Below are positions 32,711-41,628 of a DNA stretch of 64,000 bases, one piece after another. The notes under the pieces are model-generated. The model saw only the letters and a program-made list of their open reading frames with translations. It was not told the origin of the DNA and searched no databases. Made by a program: the position numbers and the translations under genes. Numbering within the stretch: the first letter of the stretch is position 1; every line of letters starts with the position of its first letter. Source of the stretch: Actinoplanes solisilvae (GTDB lineage: Bacteria; Actinomycetota; Actinomycetes; Mycobacteriales; Micromonosporaceae); contig NZ_RJAC01000006.1 in assembly GCF_003999975.1 (NCBI RefSeq), positions 310,001 through 374,000 of the forward strand. Direction: 5' to 3'.

Positions 32711-33604
32711 ATGTCTCACGACGCGATCGCCACCGTCAAGCGGGAACTGCTGGTCCGCTACCTCGAGGCCTGGGCGCCCGCGGCCCTGCACCGCGCCCGG
32801 CGGGTCGTCTACGCCCACGGGTACGCCGATGCTGACGGCGGCGCGGCGGCCGAGGCCGCGCTCCGGGTGCTGGCCGAGCAGACCGATGTCGTACGAGGTC
32901 GCGAGCTCACGATGCTGGCCACCGGCGACGACGTCGACGCGCTCGGGGCCCGGCTGCGCGTGATCCAGCAGGAGGCGGGCGCCGGACTGGCCGTGCACAC
33001 GATCTCGGGCGGGACGGACGGGCGGCTGCCGGTGGGCCTGAAGGCGATCGGAGCTCAACGCGTACCCGTGCTGGGGTTTCTGGACGCTGCGAACGCGGTA
33101 GCGCCGGATCCGGCCACTGTGGCCGCCCTGACCGCCGGTAAGCCCACCGAGGTGATCGTGGTGCTGCCGCCCGGGGCGAGCGCCGAGCCCTATCGTGACG
33201 CGTGGCCGCTGTTCACCCAGGTCGAGCTGGCCGTGTCGGACGAGCCGGGGGAGCTGCTGGCGTTCGGCGCGACGGGCGGCAAGAGCCTGGAGGCGTTCAA
33301 GGAGGCGCTGTGGTCGGTCGACGAGTTCGCGGGCGTACGCTACCGCGACCCGGGCGACCCTGACCGGCACCTCATCGACATCTCGCTGACGCCGCACCCC
33401 GGCCCGCTGAAGCGCGAACTGCTCGCCCATCTGTCGCGGGCCGGTGCGGCCACGGTGACCGAGCTGCGCACGTTCGCCCTGACCGAGACCGTCTATCGGG
33501 CCGCCGACGCCACGCGGGTGCTGCACACGCTGATCGATGCGGGGACGGTCACCCGCGAGCCGTCGCACGGACGGCTCGGCGGGGACGTCGTCATCTCCGC
33601 GTGA
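32711..33604 (+). CDS. TcmP-like (three-Cys-motif partner-like) protein
   Basis: The 297-residue product resembles TcmP in layout: KRELLVRYLEAWAP at the N terminus, then VVYAHGYAD where TcmP has YxDxFAGxG, LGFLDAANAVAP where it has FxDPFG, TEVIVVLPPG, and a C-terminal winged-helix-like part (LKRELLAHLSRAGAATVTELR). The signature residues are changed, so it may be inactive as the presumed nucleic-acid or nucleotide enzyme. The assignment rests on remote similarity. It converges exactly on the DUF4236 gene: the two stops touch. Confidence 0.5.
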   Translation: MSHDAIATVKRELLVRYLEAWAPAALHRARRVVYAHGYADADGGAAAEAALRVLAEQTDVVRGRELTMLATGDDVDALGARLRVIQQEAGAGLAVHTISGGTDGRLPVGLKAIGAQRVPVLGFLDAANAVAPDPATVAALTAGKPTEVIVVLPPGASAEPYRDAWPLFTQVELAVSDEPGELLAFGATGGKSLEAFKEALWSVDEFAGVRYRDPGDPDRHLIDISLTPHPGPLKRELLAHLSRAGAATVTELRTFALTETVYRAADATRVLHTLIDAGTVTREPSHGRLGGDVVISA

Positions 33605-33784
33605 CTACGAGCGGCTCTTGTCCTGCTTCCACGAGAACGGGCCGGGCAGGTCGTAGCGGTGCGCGCGGGTGCGCGAGTTCCAGGACCAGCGGCCGATCTT
33701 GAGCCCCCACGAGGAGTAGCCGTTCTCGGTGAAGTTCAGGATCAACGGGCCGAACTTCTTGCGCTTGCGGAAAACGAGGCCCAT
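33605..33784 (-). CDS. DUF4236 small protein
   Basis: The 59-residue basic protein has the DUF4236 pattern MGLVFRKRKKFGPLILNF then GYSSWGLKIGRWSWNSR. Function unknown. The ATG at 33784 has GGAGG about 9 bases upstream; a longer frame to 33865 is not supported. Confidence 0.85.
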   Translation of the reverse strand: MGLVFRKRKKFGPLILNFTENGYSSWGLKIGRWSWNSRTRAHRYDLPGPFSWKQDKSRS

Positions 33785-33849
33785 CGGGACGTCCCTCCAA
33801 AGGTCGTTCGGATGGGCGTTCGATTCCCGAATGTACGAATCGGCAAACG

Positions 33850-34305
33850 TCAGCGCGGCTGCCACGCGTCGGGGCGGGTGGTCAGCTTGCGGACGTGCGC
33901 CGGCATGCGCCCGCTGATCAGCTCGGCCAGATTGACCTCGTCGACCACCTCACGCACCGCGGCACGAACGGCGACCCACAGGTTGGGCAGGTTTTCGGCC
34001 GCGCCGGTGTATCGGGTCTCTTCCGGGCGGAGGCCGCGCACGCCGGCCAGCGGCCCGTCGACCGCCCGCAGGATCTGACCGATCGTCACATCGCGTGGTG
34101 GCTGTGACAGCGTGTAGCCGCCCTCCGCGCCACGCTGGGCCCGCACGACCCCGGCGCGGCGCAGGTCGGCCAGCACCGCCTCGAGGAACTTGCGAGGCAT
34201 TTCCTGATCTTGGGCGATGGCTTGGGCGGACATCAATGCCGGGTAGGCCCTCGCCAGGCTGAGGGCGGCCCGGACCGCATAGTCGCCGCGCGCGGAGATC
34301 TGCAC
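33850..34305 (-). CDS. Rrf2-family transcriptional regulator
   Basis: The 151-residue product begins QISARGDYAVRAALSLA, the Rrf2 winged-helix start, with IPRKFLE-like MPRKFLEAVLADLRRAGVV and RGAEGGYTL. The three cysteines that hold an iron-sulfur cluster in IscR/NsrR are absent, so it is of the cluster-free type. The start is GTG 34305; upstream ATG codons at 34332 and beyond would add a short tail. Confidence 0.9.
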   Translation of the reverse strand: MQISARGDYAVRAALSLARAYPALMSAQAIAQDQEMPRKFLEAVLADLRRAGVVRAQRGAEGGYTLSQPPRDVTIGQILRAVDGPLAGVRGLRPEETRYTGAAENLPNLWVAVRAAVREVVDEVNLAELISGRMPAHVRKLTTRPDAWQPR

Positions 34306-34370
34306 GTATTCATCATGCCCCCTCGCCGCCATCGAGCCCCACATACCCCACCGGAATGTGGGAATTACCG

Positions 34371-35219
34371 TCAGTCAGTGGCCTGTCGCTGTGCGGGGAT
34401 GATGCCGCGCGGCTCGCCGGAAGCCTCGGCGCGGAATTGTCCCGGGCTCATGCCGACCTCGCGGTGGAAGAAGCGCCCGAAGTTCGTCGGCTCGGGAAAG
34501 CCCAGGTGGCGGCCCACTTCGGCGACCGACAGCGGCGTGCACGCGAGCAGTCGGCGCGCTTCCAGGGCGACCCGGTCGTCGACCACCTGCTTCGCGGTGC
34601 GCCCTGTGGCTCCGAGGCAGGCCCGAGTGAGCGTACGGACTGAGCAGCCCAACTCGTCGGCATAATCCTCGACGCGGCGGCTGTGCTGGTGCCCGTCCTC
34701 GAGCAGGGCCCGGAACCGGCCGTACGTCTGGCTCTCCGGGCCGGGCGGCGCCACGGAGGTCATCAGGGCGATCCGCAGCAGCAGCACGCGGAGCTGATGA
34801 CGCAGCAGCTCGGCGGCGACCGGCCCCGGCGAGTGCCGCTCGCAGTCGACGGCGAGCTGCGAGAACTCGTTGATGACCGCGTCCTCGTCCTCGCCGCGCA
34901 GCTGCCAGTGGTTGCGCAGCGGCTCGTCGTCGCCGGCCAGCCGCTGGTCGAAGGTGACCACCGAGGCGATCAGCCCGTTACGACCGATCCGCAGCGCCTG
35001 GCCCGGCCGGATCCACAGCAGCGTGCCCGGCCGGCAGGTCTGCCCGAAGAAGTCGACCTCGACCGTGCCGTGGCCCGCCGTGGCGAGCAGCAGGATGTGG
35101 TATGGAAGCCGGCTCGGCGGCTGCGCGGAGGTCGCGTCCAGCCCACAGGTGCCGACGCCCGCCCAGCCGGGCGGGCGGAACGTGATCGCGGTTTCGGGCC
35201 GCAAAGCTGTAGTGGACAT
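34371..35219 (-). CDS. AraC-family transcriptional regulator
   Basis: The 282-residue product has an N-terminal cupin-like ligand domain (about 10-160, with HGTVEVDFFGQTCRPGTLLWI) and a C-terminal double helix-turn-helix AraC domain (VEDYADELGCSVRTLTR and SVAEVGRHLGFPEPTNFGRFFHREVGMSPGQFR). It should activate an unknown target in response to a small molecule. ATG 35219 gives the natural family start. Confidence 0.92.
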   Translation of the reverse strand: MSTTALRPETAITFRPPGWAGVGTCGLDATSAQPPSRLPYHILLLATAGHGTVEVDFFGQTCRPGTLLWIRPGQALRIGRNGLIASVVTFDQRLAGDDEPLRNHWQLRGEDEDAVINEFSQLAVDCERHSPGPVAAELLRHQLRVLLLRIALMTSVAPPGPESQTYGRFRALLEDGHQHSRRVEDYADELGCSVRTLTRACLGATGRTAKQVVDDRVALEARRLLACTPLSVAEVGRHLGFPEPTNFGRFFHREVGMSPGQFRAEASGEPRGIIPAQRQATD

Positions 35220-35405
35220 CGCGCCGACGGTAACCGGCCTTGACCAGGGATGCACGGCCTAAAACACACCTTGTACGAATGGGCATCGCGGGCCGTGATT
35301 TCTGGGACTCAATGTCCAGTTATGAGCCTTAAGTTCTTTATACGGAAAAGCGACCCGTGCGGACCGGCAGAGTCCGCGCGAGTCGCTCCCGTCGCAATTC
35401 GTACG

Positions 35406-35837
35406 TTATCGGCCGGCCAGCAACCGATTGACCGCCGCATCGACGTCCAGATGTTCGGATTCCCTGCCGCGCGGCACAACCACATAGGTGCGGCGAAGAA
35501 AACGGACAAGAACGCTGCGAGGGACCTCGAACAGTGCATTGCCGTCCGGAGACGACAAAGCGAGAGCAACGAAGTCGCCCCGCGGTGTGGCCCACGGCCA
35601 CACCCGGACGTCCCCGATGCCCGCGGGCTCATCAAGCCCGGTCACGAGCAGTTCCCGCGCAAAGGACCAGCTCACGGCTTCCCCACCGGCTGATTCTGCG
35701 TGGAACAACACATGGACCGCGTACGGGTCGGCTGGGTCGTAACGCAGACTGGCGCGCACGGGCAGTGCCGTGGCGTCAGGCGCTACGAGCCGCAGCGAGG
35801 TCTCGACCTCGACGGTCGTTGGACGAATGGTACTCAT
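35406..35837 (-). CDS. SsgA-family sporulation/cell division regulator
   Basis: The 143-residue protein matches SsgA-like proteins: a short N-terminal beta segment, LPVRASLRYDPADPYAVHVLFH, WSFARELLVTGL, GIGDVRVWPW and VLVRFLRRTYVVVPRGRE. In Streptomyces such proteins place septa during sporulation through FtsZ. This supports a sporulating actinomycete. Which paralogue it is cannot be told. Confidence 0.93.
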   Translation of the reverse strand: MSTIRPTTVEVETSLRLVAPDATALPVRASLRYDPADPYAVHVLFHAESAGGEAVSWSFARELLVTGLDEPAGIGDVRVWPWATPRGDFVALALSSPDGNALFEVPRSVLVRFLRRTYVVVPRGRESEHLDVDAAVNRLLAGR

Positions 35838-36113
35838 GGACGAACTCCCCCCGGCACCGCTGCGAGGCTGGTGAACCCCGCGTTTCCCATACTCAGGTGA
35901 TCCCTGTCGTTACGCTCCGCCATACGCTGATCTCACCCAGTAGTGGGAAGACGATTCCGAAAACCCTTTCGCACAAGACATAAAGCGATATCTTGTCCTG
36001 TTCTGCCCAAGTACTCGGTTCCGCCCGGCGTCGGGTGGTCCAGCAGTTGACTTACTCCGGTAACGTCCATTCCTCCCGGGTAGTGACGGGGCTCCGGGAC
36101 ACTGGGGGATGAA

Positions 36114-36515
36114 ATGACAGCGAAACCTGACCAAGATCGGGCGCCGTCGGGTGTGCTGGACAAGATCCGCGCCAACCCGACCGGCCGCCTCGCGCTCAAA
36201 ATCTCCGTCGCCACCCTCGGCGCCATCGTCGTCGCCGTGGGCATAGTGCTGATCCCGTTCCCCGGCCCCGGCTGGGCGATCGTGATCCTCGGCCTGGCCA
36301 TCTGGGCCATCGAGTTCGCCTGGGCCCGACACCTGCTCGCGTTCACCAAACGACACGTGCAGTCCTGGACCCACTGGATAGCCCGCCAGTCCTGGCCCGT
36401 GAAATGCGTCGTCGGCCTGGTGAGCTTCGTCTTCGTGAGCGCCATCGTGTACTTCTCGGTGCGCTTCAGCCTCGGCATCGACCTGATCGACGAAGGCCGC
36501 CAGATCCTGGGCTGA
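36114..36515 (+). CDS. TIGR02611-family membrane protein
   Basis: The 133-residue protein has two central membrane segments (LKISVATLGAIVVAVGIVLI and WAIVILGLAIWAIEFAW) joined by the family's PFPGPG turn, and a third near the C terminus (FVFVSAIVYFSV). Function unknown. It ends about 50 bases before the tRNA gene. Confidence 0.85.
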   Translation: MTAKPDQDRAPSGVLDKIRANPTGRLALKISVATLGAIVVAVGIVLIPFPGPGWAIVILGLAIWAIEFAWARHLLAFTKRHVQSWTHWIARQSWPVKCVVGLVSFVFVSAIVYFSVRFSLGIDLIDEGRQILG

Positions 36516-36565
36516 CCCCTGTTCGCTTCGGAGGCAGGCGGTCTAGTACAGTCAGTCTCCGTTGA

Positions 36566-36637
36566 GGGCGATTAGCTCAGCGGGAGAGCGCTCCGTTCAC
36601 ACCGGAGAGGTCACTGGTTCGATCCCAGTATCGCCCA
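36566..36637 (+). tRNA. tRNA-Val (anticodon CAC)
   Basis: A complete 72-base cloverleaf: acceptor GGGCGAT with ATCGCCC, D-arm with AGCTCAGCGGGAGAGC, anticodon stem CTCCG/CGGAG with loop TTCACAC (CAC at 36598-36600), and T-arm with TTCGATC. CCA is not encoded. Its 3' half is duplicated at 41462-41504, marking it as an integration target. Confidence 0.95.
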
Positions 36638-36750
36638 CGTATTTCCGCAGGTCAGGCAGGTTGCCCGCCGACCATCCTGTAGATGGCTCCCACTATGTGG
36701 GAGCTTTTCTGCTCCCAGAGTAAGGACCAAGTCCCAGGTCCGCCGTTACG
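36596..36750 (+). repeat. left attachment-site repeat (att) of the tRNA-Val element
   Basis: A perfect 43-bp match to 41462-41504 starts in the anticodon loop and runs to the end of the tRNA (36596-36638). Weaker but clear similarity continues through the tRNA terminator to about 36750. The integrase gene lies immediately inside, as expected for a tyrosine-recombinase element. Confidence 0.8.
36686..36708 (+). terminator. terminator of tRNA-Val
   Basis: GCTCCCA and TGGGAGC around CTATG, followed by TTTT. A copy of it exists at 41551-41573. Confidence 0.8.
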
Positions 36751-36921
36751 TCGCACGTCTCCCCCAGGTCACCTGAGTGGGTCCAGCGAAGATACTTTGC
36801 GTTTGCCGCAGCTGCTCTGAGCTGCGGCGCGACGACCCGGAGCCCTCGGGATGTTCCGAAGGTTTGGGTTCAACATCGCGATCAACTGCCGGGCGAACTC
36901 ACGATTGTTGGTCCGGAGGGG

Positions 36922-38021
36922 TCACCAGTAGCCGGCGTTGTCGAGCCACCGTGCTTGTAGGTCGTCGAGGAGCCGGGTGGTCATGGTGGGTGTGACGTGG
37001 GCGTAGACGCCGCGGATGCCGGGGATGGCGTGGCCGAGCCGGTGGGCTGCGGCTATTTCGGGGGCGTGGTCCTCGTCGAGCCACGTGCGATGCGTGTGCC
37101 GCAGGTCGTGAAAGTGCATGCCGGTGACGATGGGCGGCCAGTGTCGGCGTGGGTCGCCGTCGCAGGCGGGGCGCCAGTGGCGGTTGTTGTAGTCGGTGCG
37201 CCAGAGCCATCGGCCGGCGGGGGAGCAGAAGACGGTGTCGTACGGGTGGGTGCGCAGGAGTTGTTCGAGGCCGTCGATCAGGAACGGTGGCAGGGCGATG
37301 TCGCGGACCGCGGCGGGGGTTTTGGGTGGGCCGGGTAGTTGGTGGCCGGCTACTTCGTGCAGTGCCCCCACGGTCGCGGAGACGTGGATGGCGCCGTCAG
37401 CGAGGTGCAGGTTGTCTCGGGTGAGTGCGAACAGTTCGCTGATGCGCATCCCGGTGTAGGCGGCGGTGATCACCAGGGTGCGGGTGGTGGGGTTGGGCAT
37501 GCGGGCGGCGATCTTCCGGACCTGGGTGGCGGTGGCGAAAGGGGCGCGGCTCGCGGGGGAGTTTTGCGTAGGCGCAGCCGGGCGATCGGGTCGAAGTAGA
37601 TGAGATGGTCGGCGACGGCTTCGCGGAGTAGTTGCCCGAGCAGGGTGACGGTGTGCCGCACGCTGCTGTCGGACAGATGGGTCGACAGGTCGCGGGCGAA
37701 GGCTTTGACGTCTTGGCGGGTGATGGTGTCGATGCGTCGGTCGCCGAAGGCGGGCAGGATGTGAGTCCGCAGCAGGCTCTGGTGGCGGGCCATGGTCGAC
37801 TCGGCGGCCAGGTGCGCGGGCAGCCATACGGAAACCCACTCGTCCAGCCGGGGCACCGGCGCAGCCGGGTAGAGCTGCCGGATTTCCTGTGTGGTGTGGT
37901 TCAGTTGGGCGGCTCGTGCACGAGCGCCATCAGGGCCGGTGTGAGTGCTGTCGGTGATGATGTGACCGGCTCGGCGGTACCGGACTCGGTAGTAACCTGC
38001 CCGGTCTTCTACCCATGCCAT
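36922..38021 (-). pseudogene. tyrosine-family site-specific integrase with a frameshift
   Basis: The N-terminal part (ATG 38021 to about 37545) has an AP2-like start (YRVRYRRAGH) and a SAM-like core-binding domain (WLPAHLAAESTMARHQSLLRTHILPAFG). The catalytic part continues in another frame from about 37545 to 36922, with TGMRISELF (Arg), HDLRHTHRTW (His-x-x-Arg), LGH and VYAH (Tyr). The break is in a short G-run on the + strand (aaagggg, 37538-37544) and needs one extra base to join. Together they make a normal ~365-residue integrase. It lies next to tRNA-Val and presumably inserted the element there; the frameshift may have fixed it in place. Confidence 0.85.
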
Positions 38022-38207
38022 GACGCCCTCCGGTCAGCGAGCTTGTGCCTCATCACCGGGGGCGGTCGCAGGTGAGTGTGCACGACCTTGATGCAGGGCG
38101 GGCTTGCTTTCGCGGCCAGCGAAATTGCGGCTCCAGAACGGGCTGGCCGATCGGTCGTAGCGATGGCCCTGCGTGGGGCTACACGATGCGCGGATGCCCG
38201 TGATCTC

Positions 38208-38843
38208 TCAGCTGTCTCGTGCCCGGAGCCTCCTGCCGGTGACCCGCATGGGCGTTCCTGGGTGGGCTGGCGAGAGACGTCGACCGACGACGAGCTGTGA
38301 GAACTCAACCGGGGCCGGTGGGTTCTTGCCGACAGGGTCAACCGGGAGCGGTTCGCGGTTGTCGACCGAGTAGCCGACGATCCGCCCGGAGTGCACGTCC
38401 TTGATCGCGCACAGATACAGCTTGCCCTCGCCGGTGTGGTGTTCGGTGATGTCGGTCAGCCACACCTGGTTCGGGCGATCGGCGGTGAAACGCCGGCGGA
38501 CCGGGTCGTCATGGACCGGCGGCGCGGCCCTGCGGGTCAGGCCGCGTTTCTTGGCGAACACCGACCAGATCCTGTTCTGCCGGCACAGCCGGGCCACCCG
38601 GTTGATCCCGGCCGTGATGCCATGAGCGGGCAGCTCGTCGGCGATGAACCGGTGCCCGAACGCCGGGTCGTCGGCGTGGATGTCCAACGCCGCGTTGATC
38701 AGATAGGCGTCGTCGAGGTCGTGCGAGGTGACCGGATCAGCTTTCCAGGCGTAGTAGGCCTGCTTGGAGAACCCCAGCACCCGGCAGGTCACCGCGATCG
38801 GAAGCCCGTCCGCGGCCAGGTCGTCGACCAGCGGGTACATCAT
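38208..38843 (-). pseudogene. IS3-family transposase OrfB, 3' end lost
   Basis: The first ~180 residues follow IS3 OrfB: MMYPLVDDLAADGLPIAVTC, FSKQAYYAW and NQVWLTDITEH (first Asp of DDE) up to GYSVDNRE. After that the sequence is unrelated, so the second Asp and the Glu of the catalytic triad are missing. It cannot be an active transposase. It overlaps OrfA by 4 bases in the usual IS3 arrangement. Confidence 0.88.
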
Positions 38844-39124
38844 TTTGGGGAGATCTCCTTGGCGAAGTACGCCGCCGCCCGGCGAGGATCTCGTTCTCCT
38901 GCTCGAGCAGCTTTGTTGCGTTTGCGTAGCTCACGAAGCTCCGCCGACTCGCTCGGGGTCGTGCCGGGGCGCAGTCCGTCGTCGGTGTCAGCGATCTTCA
39001 ACCAGCGGTGCAGACACGACTCGGAGATCCCGAAGTCTTTAGCGACGTGAGCGACCGACGCCTCGCCCTTACGGGCGACCGCGACCACATCACGACGAAA
39101 CTCCGGCGGGAACGCTTTCGGCAT
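38840..39124 (-). pseudogene. IS3-family transposase OrfA with compensating indels
   Basis: The 94-residue frame has the IS3 OrfA helix-turn-helix (MPKAFPPEFRRDVVAVAR, VAKDFGISESCLHRWLK). In the leucine-zipper part, the nine residues expected to read LLEQENEIL are in the wrong frame (AARAGERDP) because of one extra A and one missing G, after which RRAAAYFAKE is back in frame. The dimerisation helix is therefore damaged. Confidence 0.85.
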
Positions 39125-39475
39125 GGGATACATCCTCCCAGCGAGGACTCGCGTCCTCACAGGTCAGGAGTCAACCGGACCCGGGGGCAGTCCCCAGTGT
39201 CCGACTGCCACGTAGGTGCCCCGTAGACGGCCGCACACGTCCGCCGGCCAAGGCTGGGCCGCGGCCATACGGAAGTAGCACTCGATTCATACAACGGTCA
39301 ATGCAGCTGGGGTCAACGTCCCACATGCTGCGAACGATACGGCGACGACCACAATCCATTAAGGACCATCGATACGATCTCGCTGCCGGCAAGATCGCGT
39401 GCGCCGGATCCGCCGTGGCGCAGCGCGGCGTCACGAGCGAACCACGTCAATCTTCGACTAACGGGAGAGTTCGTC
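39125..39475. other. remaining IS3 end and upstream region of the secreted protease
   Basis: The first ~60 bases hold the IS3 end upstream of orfA, with a GAGGAC/GTCCTC hairpin (39134-39157 region). No second inverted repeat was found, which fits a truncated element. The rest (about 39190-39460) is less GC-rich than its surroundings and shows no gene; GGGAGAG at 39462-39468 is the ribosome site of the next gene. Confidence 0.5.
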
Positions 39476-40693
39476 TTGCGTGTTCGAAGTCGAATTGCCG
39501 TCCTCACCACAGCCCTACTGACCTGTCTCGCTGCGTTGCCTGCCAACCCGGCAGCGGCCGACGACAAGGACGCCGCCCTGGCCAAACTTCCACCAAGTCC
39601 GGTGGTTGATCAGGTTGCGGGCGCTATCGGAGAGCTCGCACTCAAGAACTACACCGGGTCGTACGCAGGTCTGCGCGTGGATGCTGCGACCAGTACCGTG
39701 ACGGTCTACTCGACCGACGCGGCAGCGGCGAAGAAGCTCACGGATTCCGCGCTACTGTCGGTGCCTGCCCAGACACGCGCGTCTGTGAAGGTCCAGGCCG
39801 TTCCGGCCGCGTACTCCAAGGCCGAGTTGTGGAAGGCACGCGCCACACTCTGGGCAAAGAAGGAGACCCTGCAAGCGAGCGGCGCCAAAGTGATCGGCAT
39901 CGCAGCCCGGCCCGAGGGCGAGGGTTTGACGGTACTCCTGAACAAGAAGACGTCTGTCATACGCACCACTGCGGCAGCGTCAGTGGCTACCGTGGCAGAA
40001 GCCGCTGCGGGAGTACCGGTGGACGTCGACTGGCGGGCCGCGCCGGCTCCGATCTCACGGTTTGACGACTCGCCGCCCTATTGGGGCGGGTCCTACGTGA
40101 AGAAGACGCAACTCGGCTGGACGTACGAATGCACGTCGGCCTTTGGCATGGCCATCAGCGGTCGTGAGTGGCTGATGACGGCCGACCACTGCTTTGACCT
40201 CAACGACACCATCAAGGACGGTGGTGACGACGTCATCGGCGTGGCAAACCGTCGCAACATCTACAACGACGCGCTCGGCATCGAGACCAATACCAACCGG
40301 ACCGTCTGGGTCGCCGACCAACTTTACGCCCGCTACAGCGGAGCCGCCTGGTCTTTCACCGGTCAGTACGTGTGCCATGGTGGCTTCGTGACATCCGTGA
40401 TCGAGCCTATCTGCGGCATCAACGTGACGATCGACGACCTGGAATGGGAGATAGATAACGACGGCCTGATCCGCCGCGGCGTCGAGGGCTTCCGGTGCTC
40501 CGGTTGCGTGGCAGGCGCCAAGGGCGACAGCGGAGGGCCGGTCCTCGCATCACGAGCCGACGGAAGCGTCGAAAGCCGGGGTATCCTCAGCGCCGCAGCC
40601 GAAGAAGTCGATTACGGTTACGAATACGTGTACTGGACGGAAACCCCGCGGATCCTGTCCGCCTTCGGCGGCACCTTGATCACCACCGACTGA
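39476..40693 (+). CDS. secreted trypsin-like (S1) serine protease
   Basis: The 405-residue preproprotein starts at TTG 39476, 7 bases after GGGAGAG. It has a signal peptide ending near NPAAA, a pro-region of about 165 residues, and a chymotrypsin-fold domain with His in TADHC, Asp in NDALGIE and Ser in AKGDSGGPV. A CSGCV cysteine pair lies before the serine. Codon use is less GC-rich than flanking genes. It is cargo of the tRNA-Val element. Extracellular proteolysis is the likely role. Confidence 0.85.
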   Translation: MRVRSRIAVLTTALLTCLAALPANPAAADDKDAALAKLPPSPVVDQVAGAIGELALKNYTGSYAGLRVDAATSTVTVYSTDAAAAKKLTDSALLSVPAQTRASVKVQAVPAAYSKAELWKARATLWAKKETLQASGAKVIGIAARPEGEGLTVLLNKKTSVIRTTAAASVATVAEAAAGVPVDVDWRAAPAPISRFDDSPPYWGGSYVKKTQLGWTYECTSAFGMAISGREWLMTADHCFDLNDTIKDGGDDVIGVANRRNIYNDALGIETNTNRTVWVADQLYARYSGAAWSFTGQYVCHGGFVTSVIEPICGINVTIDDLEWEIDNDGLIRRGVEGFRCSGCVAGAKGDSGGPVLASRADGSVESRGILSAAAEEVDYGYEYVYWTETPRILSAFGGTLITTD

Positions 40694-40708
40694 CGAAACG
40701 GCCTGGAG

Positions 40709-41218
40709 ATGGCGACGGGTAGAGGTTGGCGCACCTCCCGACGACCGGCTTTGGTCGGCTGCCTGGCAGCCGTGGTAGCCGTTCCCGCGGCGCTGCTCGC
40801 GTGGGCACCGTGGTCCAGCAGCCTGCCCGAGGTCGAGCGGGGAAACGCCCAGTGCCCGTCGCCGCCCTCCGCCCAGCCACCGGTTCAGTCCGGGACTGGT
40901 CCGCTGGTCCCGGACGTCCAGTACCACATGGTGCAGCTATGCCCGCCCGCGACGGGGCGGACCTCGTTCCGAGTCCTCAACGACCGGACGTCCACCGAGA
41001 TCGTGAACCGGATCAACGCCCTCCCCACGGCGCCACCGTCACCGATGTGCGCCGGTGCAGCCGGAGGATCTCCGATCGACCTGATCCTGCGGGCTGGCGG
41101 CACCGCAACGATCATCCGCCTGGATACTGGACCATGCGGCTCCGCCCACCACGATGGGGTCGTCCGATACGGCGCCCACGACCTTTACCGCTACACCGCC
41201 GACCTGTTGAAGCACTGA
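40709..41218 (+). CDS. small secreted or membrane-anchored protein, unknown
   Basis: The 169-residue product has one N-terminal membrane segment (ALVGCLAAVVAVPAALLAWAPW), then a Pro-rich exported part with four cysteines (NAQCP, QLCPP, MCAG, GPCG) that could form two disulfides. I do not recognise the family. It follows the protease by 15 bases and may be co-expressed with it, possibly as an accessory or inhibitor; this is only positional. Confidence 0.65.
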   Translation: MATGRGWRTSRRPALVGCLAAVVAVPAALLAWAPWSSSLPEVERGNAQCPSPPSAQPPVQSGTGPLVPDVQYHMVQLCPPATGRTSFRVLNDRTSTEIVNRINALPTAPPSPMCAGAAGGSPIDLILRAGGTATIIRLDTGPCGSAHHDGVVRYGAHDLYRYTADLLKH

Positions 41219-41461
41219 CCCGACGAGCGGTAGGCCGACCCCAGTGAAGGCATGCTGGGCCGGTGAGACGGAGGAACTTCGGCCCTGGCGCCTATATCTG
41301 CGTCACGGCAATGGATGAAGCCAAGGGAGCAGAATGGGAGCAGCGGGGTGCTTTCAACTACGCTGAACCGCGTTCAACAGCGCGGAGCTGCTTCGAACTG
41401 CAACGCGTTCGCGCAGGTCGTTCGCAAAGTCGCAGGTCAGAGGGTTGCAGGTGCTCCGTTT

Positions 41462-41615
41462 TTCACACCGGAGAGGTCACTGGTTCGATCCCAGTATCGC
41501 CCACATATTTCCGCAGGTCAGGCGGCTGCCCGCCGACCTTCTCGTAGATGGCTCCCAATATTTGGGAGCTTTTCTGCTCCCAGGGTAAGGACCAAGTCTT
41601 AGGTCCGCCGTTGCG
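41462..41615 (+). repeat. right attachment-site repeat with displaced tRNA-Val 3' half
   Basis: The first 43 bases (41462-41504) are identical to the tRNA-Val 3' half, preceded by GCTCCG with two extra T bases, so traces of the 5' half remain. Similarity runs on through a second terminator hairpin (GCTCCCA/TGGGAGC, 41551-41573) to about 41615. This is the expected second att site, 4.87 kb from the first. Confidence 0.8.
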
Positions 41616-41628
41616 TTGCCCGTTTCGC

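Noticed and set aside
35838..36113. Possible small gene between SsgA-like and TIGR02611 genes
   Set aside because: Open frames here are antisense extensions with no start signal or conserved composition; treated as promoter region.
41263..41547. 94-codon plus-strand open frame over the right att repeat
   Set aside because: It runs through the displaced tRNA fragment and has no coding character.
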